DNA of 64,000 nucleotides from Candidatus Enterenecus merdae (GCA_018716385.1 DVJZ01000026.1:62001-126000), one strand, 5' to 3'. Shown: positions 52,951 to 61,984, counted from the stretch's first letter. The notes: a model not told the origin generated them from the sequence alone. Numbers and translations: made by a program.

Positions 52951-53639
52951 TGTTTGACCAGCTTGCAGACCTGTTCACCCCCACCATCCTGCTCTACCTG
53001 CTGCGGGGGTTTGCCATCACCCTGCGGGTGGCGGCCATCGCCATCCTGCTGTCCATCCTATTTGGCACCATCCTGGGCCTGATCCGCGCCTATGCCCCCA
53101 AGCCCCTGCGGATGCTGGCAGGGGCCTACATCGAGTGGTTCCGCAACACCCCCCACCTGCTGTGGGTAATGGTGTGCTTCATCGCCGCCCCCTTGCCCAG
53201 CGACTGGGCCCGGTGCGCCATGGCCTATGTACTCTTCACCTCTGCCATGATGGCCGAGGTCATCCGGGGTGGGCTGAACGCCATCCCCAAGGGCCAGTTC
53301 GAGGCGGCCCACTCCCAGGGCTTCACCCTGGTGGGCACCCTGCGCTACATCATCCTGCCCCAATGCTTCCGGCGCATTGTGCCCACCATGCTCAGCCAGA
53401 TCATCACCGTGGTAAAGGACACCTCTTTCATGGCCCAGGTGGCGGTGGCCGAGCTGCTGTTCCGCACCAAGAACCTGATGAGCATCTTCTACAACGTGGT
53501 GGGCCGGCAGATCACCGCCCCGGACGTGTTCCTGCTGTTCGGCTTTGCCATGCTGCTGTACTTCCTGGTGAACTTCGCCCTGTCGTGCATCGTGCGCTAC
53601 CTGCAAAAGCGCAACCGCACCGACCTGCCCCACAGGTGA
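52950..53639 (+). CDS. Amino acid ABC transporter permease
   Basis: EWFRNTPHLLWVMVCFIAAP...EVIRGGLNAIPKGQFEAAHSQGFTLVGTLRYIILPQ. Confidence 0.94.
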   Translation: MFDQLADLFTPTILLYLLRGFAITLRVAAIAILLSILFGTILGLIRAYAPKPLRMLAGAYIEWFRNTPHLLWVMVCFIAAPLPSDWARCAMAYVLFTSAMMAEVIRGGLNAIPKGQFEAAHSQGFTLVGTLRYIILPQCFRRIVPTMLSQIITVVKDTSFMAQVAVAELLFRTKNLMSIFYNVVGRQITAPDVFLLFGFAMLLYFLVNFALSCIVRYLQKRNRTDLPHR

Positions 53640-53668
53640 TCTGCCCTAAAATCTTTCCCTGACCGCGC

Positions 53669-53707
53669 AAGCCCCCCAGCGCCATACTGGCGCTGGGGGG
53701 CTGTTTG
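53669..53707. terminator. Bidirectional terminator between convergent operons
   Basis: gcaagCCCCCCAGCGCCAtacTGGCGCTGGGGGGctgttt. Confidence 0.7.
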
Positions 53708-53721
53708 CCTGTCCCAGAGCG

Positions 53722-55605
53722 TCATCCCCAGGGGGTGAGGGCAATCTCCCCGCCGGCAACTTCCGCCCGGTAGAGCTGCCCCAGCCGAGTCCCCGGGGGC
53801 AGCAACTCCAGCAAGGCCTGGTCACACTCCATGAGGTAGAGATAGCCACAGTGGTTCTCTTGCAGCGCGGCGGACAGGGCATCGTAATCCGCCTGTCCCC
53901 CCTGATTCAGATAGGTGTAGGCGAAGGACACCGGAGAGGCGGCGTTGACCACCACGGGGTTCATCTCCGACTGGGTCAGCGCCAGCAGCACCCGGGCGCC
54001 GCTCTCCCGGTAGGGGACGGCCTCCAGCGCCTCCAGAAAGGCCCCGTAGTCCGTCTCGAAGCGGGCCCGGTGGGCCAGGCGGGAGGCGTCTATCTCATCG
54101 TGGATGAACCTGCGGTAGGCCTCGTCATAGCTGGTGCAACCCAGCAGGATCAGCGCCGTCAGCGCCCCCGCCACCCATTGCCGCCGGGCAGGCAGCCCCC
54201 GCAGCTGCGCCCCGGGAGCCAGGCCCGAGGCCAGCGCCGCCACCAGCATCAAAAGCCCCGTGTTGGCCGGCTCACAGTACCGGCTCATCAGGGTGACGGC
54301 GTTGACGGGTTCGAAATACTGGCTCTCGTCATAGAACATGGTCAGCTGGCCCACGGACACCACGAAGTAGATCAGGAACGTGACGCCCAGGATATAGGCC
54401 AGCAGCAGCTTCCCCCGCCCCTTGGGCACCGCGCCAAACCGCCACAACAGCGCGGCGGCACACACCAGCAGCACCACGATGGCAAAGGGGGTCAGGTCGA
54501 TGGCCAGGGTGCTCTCCCGGTGGACGGGGGTGAGGAAGAAGGCCTGGAGATAGGAGCGGATATACCCCCGGGTCACGGCGGAGTCCAGGAAGGTGCCGTT
54601 GGCCAGCTCAGACAGTCGTTGGGCGGCCCGGTCGAAGAACCCGCTGGCCAGGTATCCGCTGCGCTCCATCACCCGGCAGTAGATCGACCAGCTCTGGGCC
54701 AGGAGCACTGGGACCGCCAGCAGCAGGCCGGCAAAGCGGTACTCCCGCCGCCCCCGCCACCACAGCAGAAAGAACAGGCCGGCCAGCACGCTCCACAGCA
54801 AGCCGATACCTTTCATCAACGCCAGGTATCCGGCGGCCACCGCCAGCTCCCCCTTCCAAAAGGCCACCTGGCGGTCAGGGCGTAGGACGATCTTGCACAG
54901 GATCATCCCGAACAGGATGGCCATGACCGGGTCCACGCAGATGGTCCGGTACAGGGCGGTGCTGGACACGCCGGGCAGGCACAGGGCGCACAGGGGGATG
55001 AGCAGCCAGGTGACGGGCCGTCCCCTGGGATAGCGCGTCCAAAAAACCGCCCCCACGGAAAAGAGCATGAGGCTGCTGAAGATGAAGTAGCCAAAGAACA
55101 GATACTGCTCCTGGTAGCCGCCAAACAGGTGGGCAAACCACCACAGGATCAGCTGTAGACCCGGGCTGTAATCCCCAAACCCCTGGGCCACGTTGCTGTA
55201 CCTGGCGGCAAAGCCCTCCCGGAAATACAGGCTCTTGGTGTCCGGGCCCCAGAAGTTGTAGGCGTCCCACTCCAGGATCTGCTCCCCGCGCAGCAGCAGG
55301 CACATGACGGCCAGCAGCAGCACGCAGCCCCAGAGATAGGGATCGGCCAGCTGCCGCTTCAGCTCTTGAACCAGGGCCCTGGCGCCCTCTCTCCGAACGG
55401 TTCGGGCGGCCCAGAGGATCCCGCCCACTCCGGCCAGCAGCAGCACGCCATCGATCATCCCCATCCCCCCGAAGAAGGCCAGGACATAGAGGATCAGCCC
55501 GATGGCGCACAACAAGTAGGGGGCCAGCTCCACCGGCCGACGCCCGGTGCGCCAGGCCAGGGCAAATAGGGCGCAAAACAGCCCCAGCAGGGAGAAAACC
55601 GCCAT
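53722..55605 (-). CDS. Polytopic membrane protein, GT-C-fold glycosyltransferase-like (YfhO/PMT-like role inferred)
   Basis: Multiple TM helices with first-loop EWDAYNFWGPDTKSLYFREG acidic motif; 4 bp downstream of GT2-GtrA gene. Confidence 0.65.
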   Translation of the reverse strand: MAVFSLLGLFCALFALAWRTGRRPVELAPYLLCAIGLILYVLAFFGGMGMIDGVLLLAGVGGILWAARTVRREGARALVQELKRQLADPYLWGCVLLLAVMCLLLRGEQILEWDAYNFWGPDTKSLYFREGFAARYSNVAQGFGDYSPGLQLILWWFAHLFGGYQEQYLFFGYFIFSSLMLFSVGAVFWTRYPRGRPVTWLLIPLCALCLPGVSSTALYRTICVDPVMAILFGMILCKIVLRPDRQVAFWKGELAVAAGYLALMKGIGLLWSVLAGLFFLLWWRGRREYRFAGLLLAVPVLLAQSWSIYCRVMERSGYLASGFFDRAAQRLSELANGTFLDSAVTRGYIRSYLQAFFLTPVHRESTLAIDLTPFAIVVLLVCAAALLWRFGAVPKGRGKLLLAYILGVTFLIYFVVSVGQLTMFYDESQYFEPVNAVTLMSRYCEPANTGLLMLVAALASGLAPGAQLRGLPARRQWVAGALTALILLGCTSYDEAYRRFIHDEIDASRLAHRARFETDYGAFLEALEAVPYRESGARVLLALTQSEMNPVVVNAASPVSFAYTYLNQGGQADYDALSAALQENHCGYLYLMECDQALLELLPPGTRLGQLYRAEVAGGEIALTPWG

Positions 55606-55609
55606 GCCC

Positions 55610-56653
55610 TCACCCTCTCTCCGCCGGCGATCCGGTCACCTCCCGGAAGATGAGCCGGCGCTGCACCCAGTAGTTGACCACGAACAGCACCCCGTCCACC
55701 AGCGCCTTGATCAGCGTCAGGGGCAGGGGCAGCGGGCGCAGGAGGATGACCAGGCCGCCGCTGGCCAGCATGGCGCAGACCCACAGCAGCGCATATTTCC
55801 AGAACTGGCTCCAGGTACGCTTGCGCACCTGGAAGCTCCAGCGCTGGTTGAGCTTGAAGTTGACATAACCTGACACACACCGGGCCAGGGCGGTGGCGGC
55901 CAGGATGCCCAACCGAGGGGCAAGCAGGGCGAACAGCAACAGATCCACCCCACAGCCCGCCAGGGAGGAGGCCGCATACTTCAGGGGCCGCTGATAGATC
56001 CGCGCGCTGTCCACCACCGTGCGGAAGTGGGAGCCGCGGTTGTTGTCCTCGTAGACGGTCTGGATGGGGATCATCTGGATGGGATAGCGGGCCTGGGTCA
56101 CCTCGGTGAGCATATTGGTCTCATACTCGTACCGCTCCCCAGGCAGGTCCAGCAGCAACTGGAACAGCGCCCGGGGAAGGCCCCGCAGGCCGGTCTGGGT
56201 GTCCGGGCAGTCCAGGCCCGTGCCCAGGCGGACAAAGAAGGATGTAATCCGGTTGCCCATCCGGGAGCGCCAGGGCACATTTCCTCCGGAGAAGTCCCGG
56301 ATGCCCAGCACGAAGGGGTGATCCGGCCCGGCCAATGCCTGGGCCACCCGGCGGATGTCCTGGGGCAGGTGCTGTCCGTCCGCGTCCGCGGTGACCACCC
56401 CGGACAGGGCGGGGAAGCGCTCCAGGGCGGCGCGCAGCCCGGTCTTTAGGGCCGCCCCCTTGCCCCGGTTGACATCGTGGCGCACCACCACCGCGCCCAG
56501 GGCCTCCACCTGCTGGAAAACCTGGGCGTAGGAGGGGCCCGAGCCGTCGTCCACCACCACGATGTCCCCCATCCCCTCCCGCAGGCAGCCCTGGACCACC
56601 GCGGGCAGGTGGCCGTCGGGGTTGAGCGAGGGGATCAAAACAACGCTGTCCAT
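55610..56653 (-). CDS. GT2 glycosyltransferase (DPM1/CsbB-like) fused to GtrA-like membrane domain
   Basis: MDSVVLIPSLNPDGHLPAVVQGCLREGMGDIVVVDDGSG...NRGKGAALKTGL...TADADGQH; C-terminal GVDLLLFALLAPRLGILAATALARCVSGYVNFKLNQRWSF. Confidence 0.88.
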   Translation of the reverse strand: MDSVVLIPSLNPDGHLPAVVQGCLREGMGDIVVVDDGSGPSYAQVFQQVEALGAVVVRHDVNRGKGAALKTGLRAALERFPALSGVVTADADGQHLPQDIRRVAQALAGPDHPFVLGIRDFSGGNVPWRSRMGNRITSFFVRLGTGLDCPDTQTGLRGLPRALFQLLLDLPGERYEYETNMLTEVTQARYPIQMIPIQTVYEDNNRGSHFRTVVDSARIYQRPLKYAASSLAGCGVDLLLFALLAPRLGILAATALARCVSGYVNFKLNQRWSFQVRKRTWSQFWKYALLWVCAMLASGGLVILLRPLPLPLTLIKALVDGVLFVVNYWVQRRLIFREVTGSPAERG

Positions 56654-56675
56654 AGCGCCCTCCTTTCCGGCCACC

Positions 56676-57722
56676 TCAGGCCCCGGCGTCCGGGAGCTGG
56701 ACCGCGAGATAGGGGGGGAAGGGGATGGGCTCTGCCTTGGCGTACTCCAGCAGAAGGTTGGCCCCATCCTCCTCCACCTCGTCAAATCCCGCCAGCTTGT
56801 AGGTGATATACATGATCCGGTTGTGCTCGGTCTCTAAAAATTCCGCCTGGAGCGCCTTCCCCTCCGCCTGGGCCAGCTGGGTGGCGTAGGCCAGCAGGGC
56901 CGAGCCGATCCCCCGGGTCATCACCCGGCAGGAGACGATCAACAGCTTCAGGCGCAGGGCCTGGGCCTGCCGCTCCAGCAGCAACAGGCCCACTTTGCCG
57001 CTGTCGCCATAGCGGTCCTGGAGCCCGCAGATGCAGAAGATGTGCTCCGGCGACTGGGCCAGGGCCAGCAGCTGCTCATAGGAGTAGGTGTACCCGGTGG
57101 AGTTGAGCTGGTGGGTGCGCACCGTCAGCTCCTCCACCCGCTGCAGGTCCTCCTGCGTCACCCGGGTGATCTCCATGCGCATGCCCAGCGTGGCCAAAAA
57201 CTCCTCCGCGCTGCCCCCAAAGTCCCGCTCCGCCGCCTGGCGGTTCAGGTCCGCCTGGTACATCTTGCGGCGGTTGGCCGAGTCCTGGGTGATGAAGCGC
57301 ACACGGCACTCCGGCAGCTGGGGCAAGCCGGCGGCCTGGGCCGCGTCATAGGTGCGCACCTTGGGGTGGGCAAAGCGCACCTCGTCCCGCTCAAAGGGGC
57401 TGTCGTCCACAAAGGCCACCGCCTCGGGCTTGAGGTTGAGGGTGTCCAGGATGGCCTGCACCGCCCCGGACTTGGGCCCCCAGGAGATCTGGGGGCACAG
57501 GAAGTAGTCGGCCAGGCCAAAGGCCTCCAGCCGCTTTAGGGCAGGGGAGGCGTCGTTCTTGGAGGCCACGGACTGGATGATGCCCCGGCGGTCCAGCTCC
57601 CGGATGGCGTCGGCCACGCCGGGGCGCAGCGCCTGGGCGCCCCCCTCGGTCAGGGTCCCCTCCCACACGGTGCCGTCCAAGTCCCAGATCACGCACTTGA
57701 CCTGCGCGGGCTTGTCAGCCAT
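56676..57722 (-). CDS. FkbH-family HAD-superfamily protein (predicted glyceryl transferase/phosphatase)
   Basis: KCVIWDLDGTVWEGTLTEGG...VASKNDASPALKRLEAFGLADYFLCPQISWGPKSGAVQAILDTLNLKPEAVAFVDDSPFERDEVR...TVRTHQLNSTGYTYS...YGDSGKVGLLLLE: N-terminal HAD plus GNAT-like C-terminus as in FkbH. Confidence 0.88.
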   Translation of the reverse strand: MADKPAQVKCVIWDLDGTVWEGTLTEGGAQALRPGVADAIRELDRRGIIQSVASKNDASPALKRLEAFGLADYFLCPQISWGPKSGAVQAILDTLNLKPEAVAFVDDSPFERDEVRFAHPKVRTYDAAQAAGLPQLPECRVRFITQDSANRRKMYQADLNRQAAERDFGGSAEEFLATLGMRMEITRVTQEDLQRVEELTVRTHQLNSTGYTYSYEQLLALAQSPEHIFCICGLQDRYGDSGKVGLLLLERQAQALRLKLLIVSCRVMTRGIGSALLAYATQLAQAEGKALQAEFLETEHNRIMYITYKLAGFDEVEEDGANLLLEYAKAEPIPFPPYLAVQLPDAGA

Positions 57723-57984
57723 TCCCTTCACCCCCGTCGCCCAGGCGCCGCTGGACCAGCTCAGCCATGGCGTCGATGGTGTGGAAGTTCTGCTCCGTGA
57801 TGTCCCGGCGGCCCAGTTTGAGATGGAACTCCCGCTCGATGAACTGCACGATCTGCAGGGCGAATAGGGAGGTGATATACTTGCTCTGAAACAGCTCCGT
57901 GTCATATTGGAGCCCGTCCGCCTGCTTCAATTGAATGAGAAACTGATAGATGCGTTCCTTGATGGCTTGCGCTTCCATGTCCAT
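57715..57984 (-). CDS. Acyl-carrier-like protein
   Basis: QFLIQLKQADGLQYDTELFQSKYITSLFALQIVQFIEREFHLKLGRRDITEQNFHTIDAMAELVQRRLG; Ser in TSL (usual DSL); 8-bp overlap with FkbH gene. Confidence 0.8.
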   Translation of the reverse strand: MDMEAQAIKERIYQFLIQLKQADGLQYDTELFQSKYITSLFALQIVQFIEREFHLKLGRRDITEQNFHTIDAMAELVQRRLGDGGEGNG

Positions 57985-58005
57985 TGCCTCCTTATCCCTA
58001 TGGGC

Positions 58006-59853
58006 TCACTGTATGGCCTGTAACGATTCCTCGATCCGCTCCAGCAGGGCCTGGGCCGTCAGCCCGCCCTCCACCGTGAGCCGCCGCAGCTGGTAGAGGG
58101 ACTGCTGCGCCCCCTTCAGCAGCTGGTTGGCTCCGCTCTGGGTGGTGACGCTCACCTGCACACCCAGCTCCTGCAGCACCACCTCGGACAGGGGGGAGCA
58201 CAGCCCGTTGGGATAGGTGTACACCGGGCAGGTCTCACCCACCGCCTCCTCCAGCTGCTGCCGGGCCTGGAGGTAATCCTGGGTGAGGGCGGCGACGTAC
58301 GCCTGCTCGCTCTCCCCCTCCATCTGGAGCACCCCCTGCCGGCAGCCCTCCCCATCCAGGGCGGCCACCTGGTGCATGTCATAGCTGTGGGTGGTCAGAG
58401 TCAGCACCCCCCGCTGCACCCAGGGCAGGGCCTCCTCCAGAGAGAAGTGGGGGGTGATGGGCTGGCCGGTGTCCTTGTAAGTGGATTTCCCCACGGACAC
58501 GCCAATGACGGCGATGTTGGCCGTAAAGCCGTACTGCTCCAGCAGAGGGGCGGCCAGCTCCAGGTTGTTCCGGTAGCCGTCGTCAATGGTGATCACCACC
58601 GGCTTGTCCGGCAGGTCGGTCCCCTGGGTGACAAAGTCGATGAGCTGCTGATAGCTCACGCTGGTATACCCCGCGTCCCGCAGGGCCTGGAGCTGGGCCT
58701 CAAAGTCAGAGGCGAGCACAGTCGTGCCGCTGACCTCGTCCTCCCGATCTGTAAAGGAGTGGTACATCAGGATGGGCACCTGGGCGGTGAGTTCCTCCCC
58801 ACCCTCCCCCTGGGCATAAGCGGCCTGGATCACCTCCGCCACGTTCTCCGCCGTGGTCAGCGCGCCAAAGCCCTCGGGCACATAGACCGACGCATCGTCA
58901 AACAGGGTGGCCAGCACCATCGCCCCGGCGTTGTTGCGAAAATGCTGCACGTCGTAGAAGTAACGCAGGTCCCCGTTGATGCTGTTGTTGCCCCAAAAGG
59001 CGTAGAAGTCGTCGATCTGAGCCGCCCGGGTCCAGAACTCCTCCACCCCCTCCCGGGGGTAGGCGGAAAACTCCGCCTGGGACACGGGCACGCCCACCAT
59101 GGTGAATCCGATGCCGTTTTGGTCGCACAAGTCCTTGATCTGCTGGATGGCGGAGATGGCCTCGTCGATGTAGTCCATGGACGCGGGGGCCAGGGTGGTG
59201 GCCATCCCCTCGTAGGCCAGGTAGCTGGCCATGTCCTGAATGGGGGAGGAGTCCCGCAAGGTCTTGTCATAAACCCCCGTCTCGGGCACATAGACCGTGG
59301 AGTCGTCGGGCAGGTAACCTGCGTCCAGGCGGCTGACCAGCTTGTCCCAGGCATAGCCCAGGTTGGCGAAGAGATAGCGACCGTAAAACAGCAGGCCGCT
59401 CTCCCCGCACACCTTGCCGTGCATCGCCTGGCGCAGGTCGGACTGGCTGCCCTGGTCATAGAGGCTGGCGCTCTCCGGGTCGATGGTCAGCAGGATATGC
59501 TCCACCTGGTAGTGCTCCACCAGGTAGGCGGCCAGCTGCGCCTCGTCCAGCAGATCCCCGCCGTACCAGGTCATGTTGTAGTAGCGGTCCCCGGTGTAGG
59601 CGTTGAGCGCCTCCACGCTGAGGGAGGAGGCTTTGGAGCTGCCGATGACATAGGCGTTGTAGTCCTGGTAGTGCTGGTCCAGATAGGCGATCTTGGCCAC
59701 CCTGGGGTTCTGGGTCATGTCGTAGGCATACCATTGGAAGAACCGGTCGCCAAACACCCCGAAGGGGTCTACGATCACATTGCAGGCCGCCAGCAAAACC
59801 ACCCCGCCCAGCAGCGCGGCCAGGAATCCCAAAAGCCACTTTTTGACCGACAT
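58006..59853 (-). CDS. Fusion: SGNH-hydrolase/DltD-like domain + PgaB/IcaB-type polysaccharide deacetylase
   Basis: N-terminal TM/signal, YVIGSSKASSLSVEALN (SGNH block I), YFYDVQHFRNNAG (DxxH); C-terminal PILMYHSFTD, VVITIDDGYRNN, LTTHSYDMHQ. Confidence 0.82.
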   Translation of the reverse strand: MSVKKWLLGFLAALLGGVVLLAACNVIVDPFGVFGDRFFQWYAYDMTQNPRVAKIAYLDQHYQDYNAYVIGSSKASSLSVEALNAYTGDRYYNMTWYGGDLLDEAQLAAYLVEHYQVEHILLTIDPESASLYDQGSQSDLRQAMHGKVCGESGLLFYGRYLFANLGYAWDKLVSRLDAGYLPDDSTVYVPETGVYDKTLRDSSPIQDMASYLAYEGMATTLAPASMDYIDEAISAIQQIKDLCDQNGIGFTMVGVPVSQAEFSAYPREGVEEFWTRAAQIDDFYAFWGNNSINGDLRYFYDVQHFRNNAGAMVLATLFDDASVYVPEGFGALTTAENVAEVIQAAYAQGEGGEELTAQVPILMYHSFTDREDEVSGTTVLASDFEAQLQALRDAGYTSVSYQQLIDFVTQGTDLPDKPVVITIDDGYRNNLELAAPLLEQYGFTANIAVIGVSVGKSTYKDTGQPITPHFSLEEALPWVQRGVLTLTTHSYDMHQVAALDGEGCRQGVLQMEGESEQAYVAALTQDYLQARQQLEEAVGETCPVYTYPNGLCSPLSEVVLQELGVQVSVTTQSGANQLLKGAQQSLYQLRRLTVEGGLTAQALLERIEESLQAIQ

Positions 59854-59878
59854 AGCAAGCTCCTTTTGCGCCAGAGGC

Positions 59879-61300
59879 TTAGAAATTAAAGTAGAGGAAG
59901 GTGGACACCTGGCTCATGTTCAGCAGGGAGGCGGCCAGCACCAGGCCGCTCCACACCCCGTCCCGCAGGGAGAAGGTCTTTTTCTCCATGATCCCGTTGG
60001 AGTTGGGCAGGCAGAAGGTGATGATGGCCGAAGCGGCCAAGATCAGGCACAGCAGAAGATGCTCCCCCACAAAGCCCGCCGCGCTGGCCAGCAGGCCGGC
60101 GGGGTCGGACCAGGCCGAGAGGGAGAACATCCTCCGGTACACCTGGGCTGCCTGGCCCAGGTCGGTGCAGTCAAACAGCACCCGGATGAGCACCGAGCAG
60201 AAGAAGGTCATGGCCACGGCCAGGGCGGCGGGCAGCGGCTTGCGCATCTTCAGCGCCCGCAGGTTGGCCAGGCAGACCAGCACGCCGTTGACCAACCCCC
60301 AGGCCACAAAGTGCCAGCCCGCCCCATGCCAGATGCCGGAGGCGGCAAAGGTGAGCAGAACCGCCAGGATCATCTTTCCCGTCCGATCCCCAAAGTGGAA
60401 GACGTTGTGAAAGACATACTCGTTGAAAAACCGGGACACGGTGATGTTCCACCGCCGCCAGAAGGTGGCAAAGTCCCGGGCTTTGTAAGGGGAGTCAAAG
60501 TTGATGGGCAGGTGCACGCCGAAGAAGCAGCCCAGCCCCCTGGCCATGTCAATGTACCCGGAAAAGTCGAAGTAGTAGGCAAAGGTGTAGCACAGCACCC
60601 CCACCCAGGCCTCCACCGTGGTGGCCTGGGCCACCTGCCCGCCGTAAAAGGCGGTGGCAAAGTCGATCATAGGATTGGCCAGCAGGATCTTCTTCCCACA
60701 CCCCACGCAGAAGAGCATCACGCCCCGGCAGACGTCCTGGCCGGAAAACTCCAGCAGCTTCCGCCCCTGGATCTGGGGCACGATCTCGTCCTCCTTGACC
60801 ACCGGGCCCACGATCAGCTGGGGGAAGAAGGTGATGAACAGGGTGTAGTCCAGAAAGGAGAGATAGCCGCACTCCCCCCGGTAAAAGGAAACGGTGTACA
60901 TGAGGATCTGGAAGGTGAAAAAGGAGATGCCAATGGGCAGGATGGTGGACAGCAGGGCAAAGTCCGTGCCCAGCACCAGGTTGAGGTTCTCCAGGAAAAA
61001 GTTGGCGTACTTGTAGTACCCCAGCAGCCCCAGGTTGAGCAGCACCGCCGCGGCCAGCAGCAACCGCCGGGCCGCAGTCCGCTCCACCCGGTGCAGGAGG
61101 GTGACCAGCAGGTAGTTGACCAGGATGATCCCCAAAAAGCCCAGCACAAACTCGGGCTGGCCCAACCCGTAAAAGACCAGGGAGGCCAACACCAGCCAGC
61201 CCTTCATCCCGGCCACATTCCCCCAATGGCGCAACAGGTGATAGCCCAACAGCACCACGGGCAGGAACAGGAAGATAAATTGGTAGGAGGAGAAGATCAT
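59879..61300 (-). CDS. MBOAT family O-acyltransferase (DltB/AlgI-like)
   Basis: MIFSSYQFIFLFLPVVLLGYHLL...LPIGISFFTFQILMYTVSFYRG...FPQLIVGPVVK...RWNITVSRFFNEYVFHNV...TFAASGIWHGAGWHFVAWGLVNG. Confidence 0.96.
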   Translation of the reverse strand: MIFSSYQFIFLFLPVVLLGYHLLRHWGNVAGMKGWLVLASLVFYGLGQPEFVLGFLGIILVNYLLVTLLHRVERTAARRLLLAAAVLLNLGLLGYYKYANFFLENLNLVLGTDFALLSTILPIGISFFTFQILMYTVSFYRGECGYLSFLDYTLFITFFPQLIVGPVVKEDEIVPQIQGRKLLEFSGQDVCRGVMLFCVGCGKKILLANPMIDFATAFYGGQVAQATTVEAWVGVLCYTFAYYFDFSGYIDMARGLGCFFGVHLPINFDSPYKARDFATFWRRWNITVSRFFNEYVFHNVFHFGDRTGKMILAVLLTFAASGIWHGAGWHFVAWGLVNGVLVCLANLRALKMRKPLPAALAVAMTFFCSVLIRVLFDCTDLGQAAQVYRRMFSLSAWSDPAGLLASAAGFVGEHLLLCLILAASAIITFCLPNSNGIMEKKTFSLRDGVWSGLVLAASLLNMSQVSTFLYFNF

Positions 61301-61322
61301 AGGCGCGCGTCCGTTCTTTCCG

Positions 61323-61351
61323 TTTACAGGTTGAGGATTTCTTGCTATGAT
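61323..61351 (+). promoter_or_regulatory. Promoter of PPTase gene
   Basis: TTTACA-17 bp-TATGAT. Confidence 0.65.
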
Positions 61352-61405
61352 GGTGATCACAAGGCGGCGGGGCAGGCGTGTCCCGCCGGCAAAGGAGGGT
61401 TGTCC

Positions 61406-61984
61406 ATGCGCGTTTACTGGTGCGACCTGGCCCCGTTGCTGACCCAGCCGGAGCGGTTTCTGGGCTGGTGCGTCAGCCAGGGCCTGTCCCTGGCTCCCTA
61501 CCTGCGCCTGGACGACGCGGCCCGCCATCTGGCCGGGGCGCAGCTGCGCCGCCTGGCCGGGGCGGACGGCGCCCCGCCGGCCCGCCTCAGCATCAGCCAC
61601 TCAGGTGCCCTGGTGGTGTGCGCCCGGGGAGCCGGCCCGCTGGGCATTGACACCGAGCAGGTGTGCCCGTCCACCGCGCCCCTGCCCCTGTCCTGCCTCA
61701 CCGGCCAGGAGTGCCGCTGGCTGGCCGGGCAGGCCCAGCCCAGCCGGGCCTTCCTGCGCCTGTGGACCCGGAAGGAGTGCCTGCTCAAGGCCGAAGGGGG
61801 CGGCCTGGCCGACCTGGCCAACCTGCCCTGCCTGGTGGAAGGGGGGCTTCTGCGCCCCCGGGCCGGCCGGCTGCGCCTCCGGGAGCTTTCCATCTTACCC
61901 GGGTATGTCACCAGCCTGTGCGCCCGGAAGATGGGGCCGGTGGCGCTGCGCCCCCTATCCCTGGACCAGGTATTCCCGCTCTGA
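61406..61984 (+). CDS. Sfp-type 4'-phosphopantetheinyl transferase (second in window)
   Basis: ARLSISHSGALVVCARGAGPLGIDTEQV...FLRLWTRKECLLKAEGGGL. Confidence 0.9.
   Translation: MRVYWCDLAPLLTQPERFLGWCVSQGLSLAPYLRLDDAARHLAGAQLRRLAGADGAPPARLSISHSGALVVCARGAGPLGIDTEQVCPSTAPLPLSCLTGQECRWLAGQAQPSRAFLRLWTRKECLLKAEGGGLADLANLPCLVEGGLLRPRAGRLRLRELSILPGYVTSLCARKMGPVALRPLSLDQVFPL

Noticed and set aside
59780-61984. 734-aa plus-strand ORF spanning the MBOAT gene and PPTase
   Set aside because: Only the last ~193 aa (from ATG 61406) are a real PPTase; the upstream part is antisense to the MBOAT gene.
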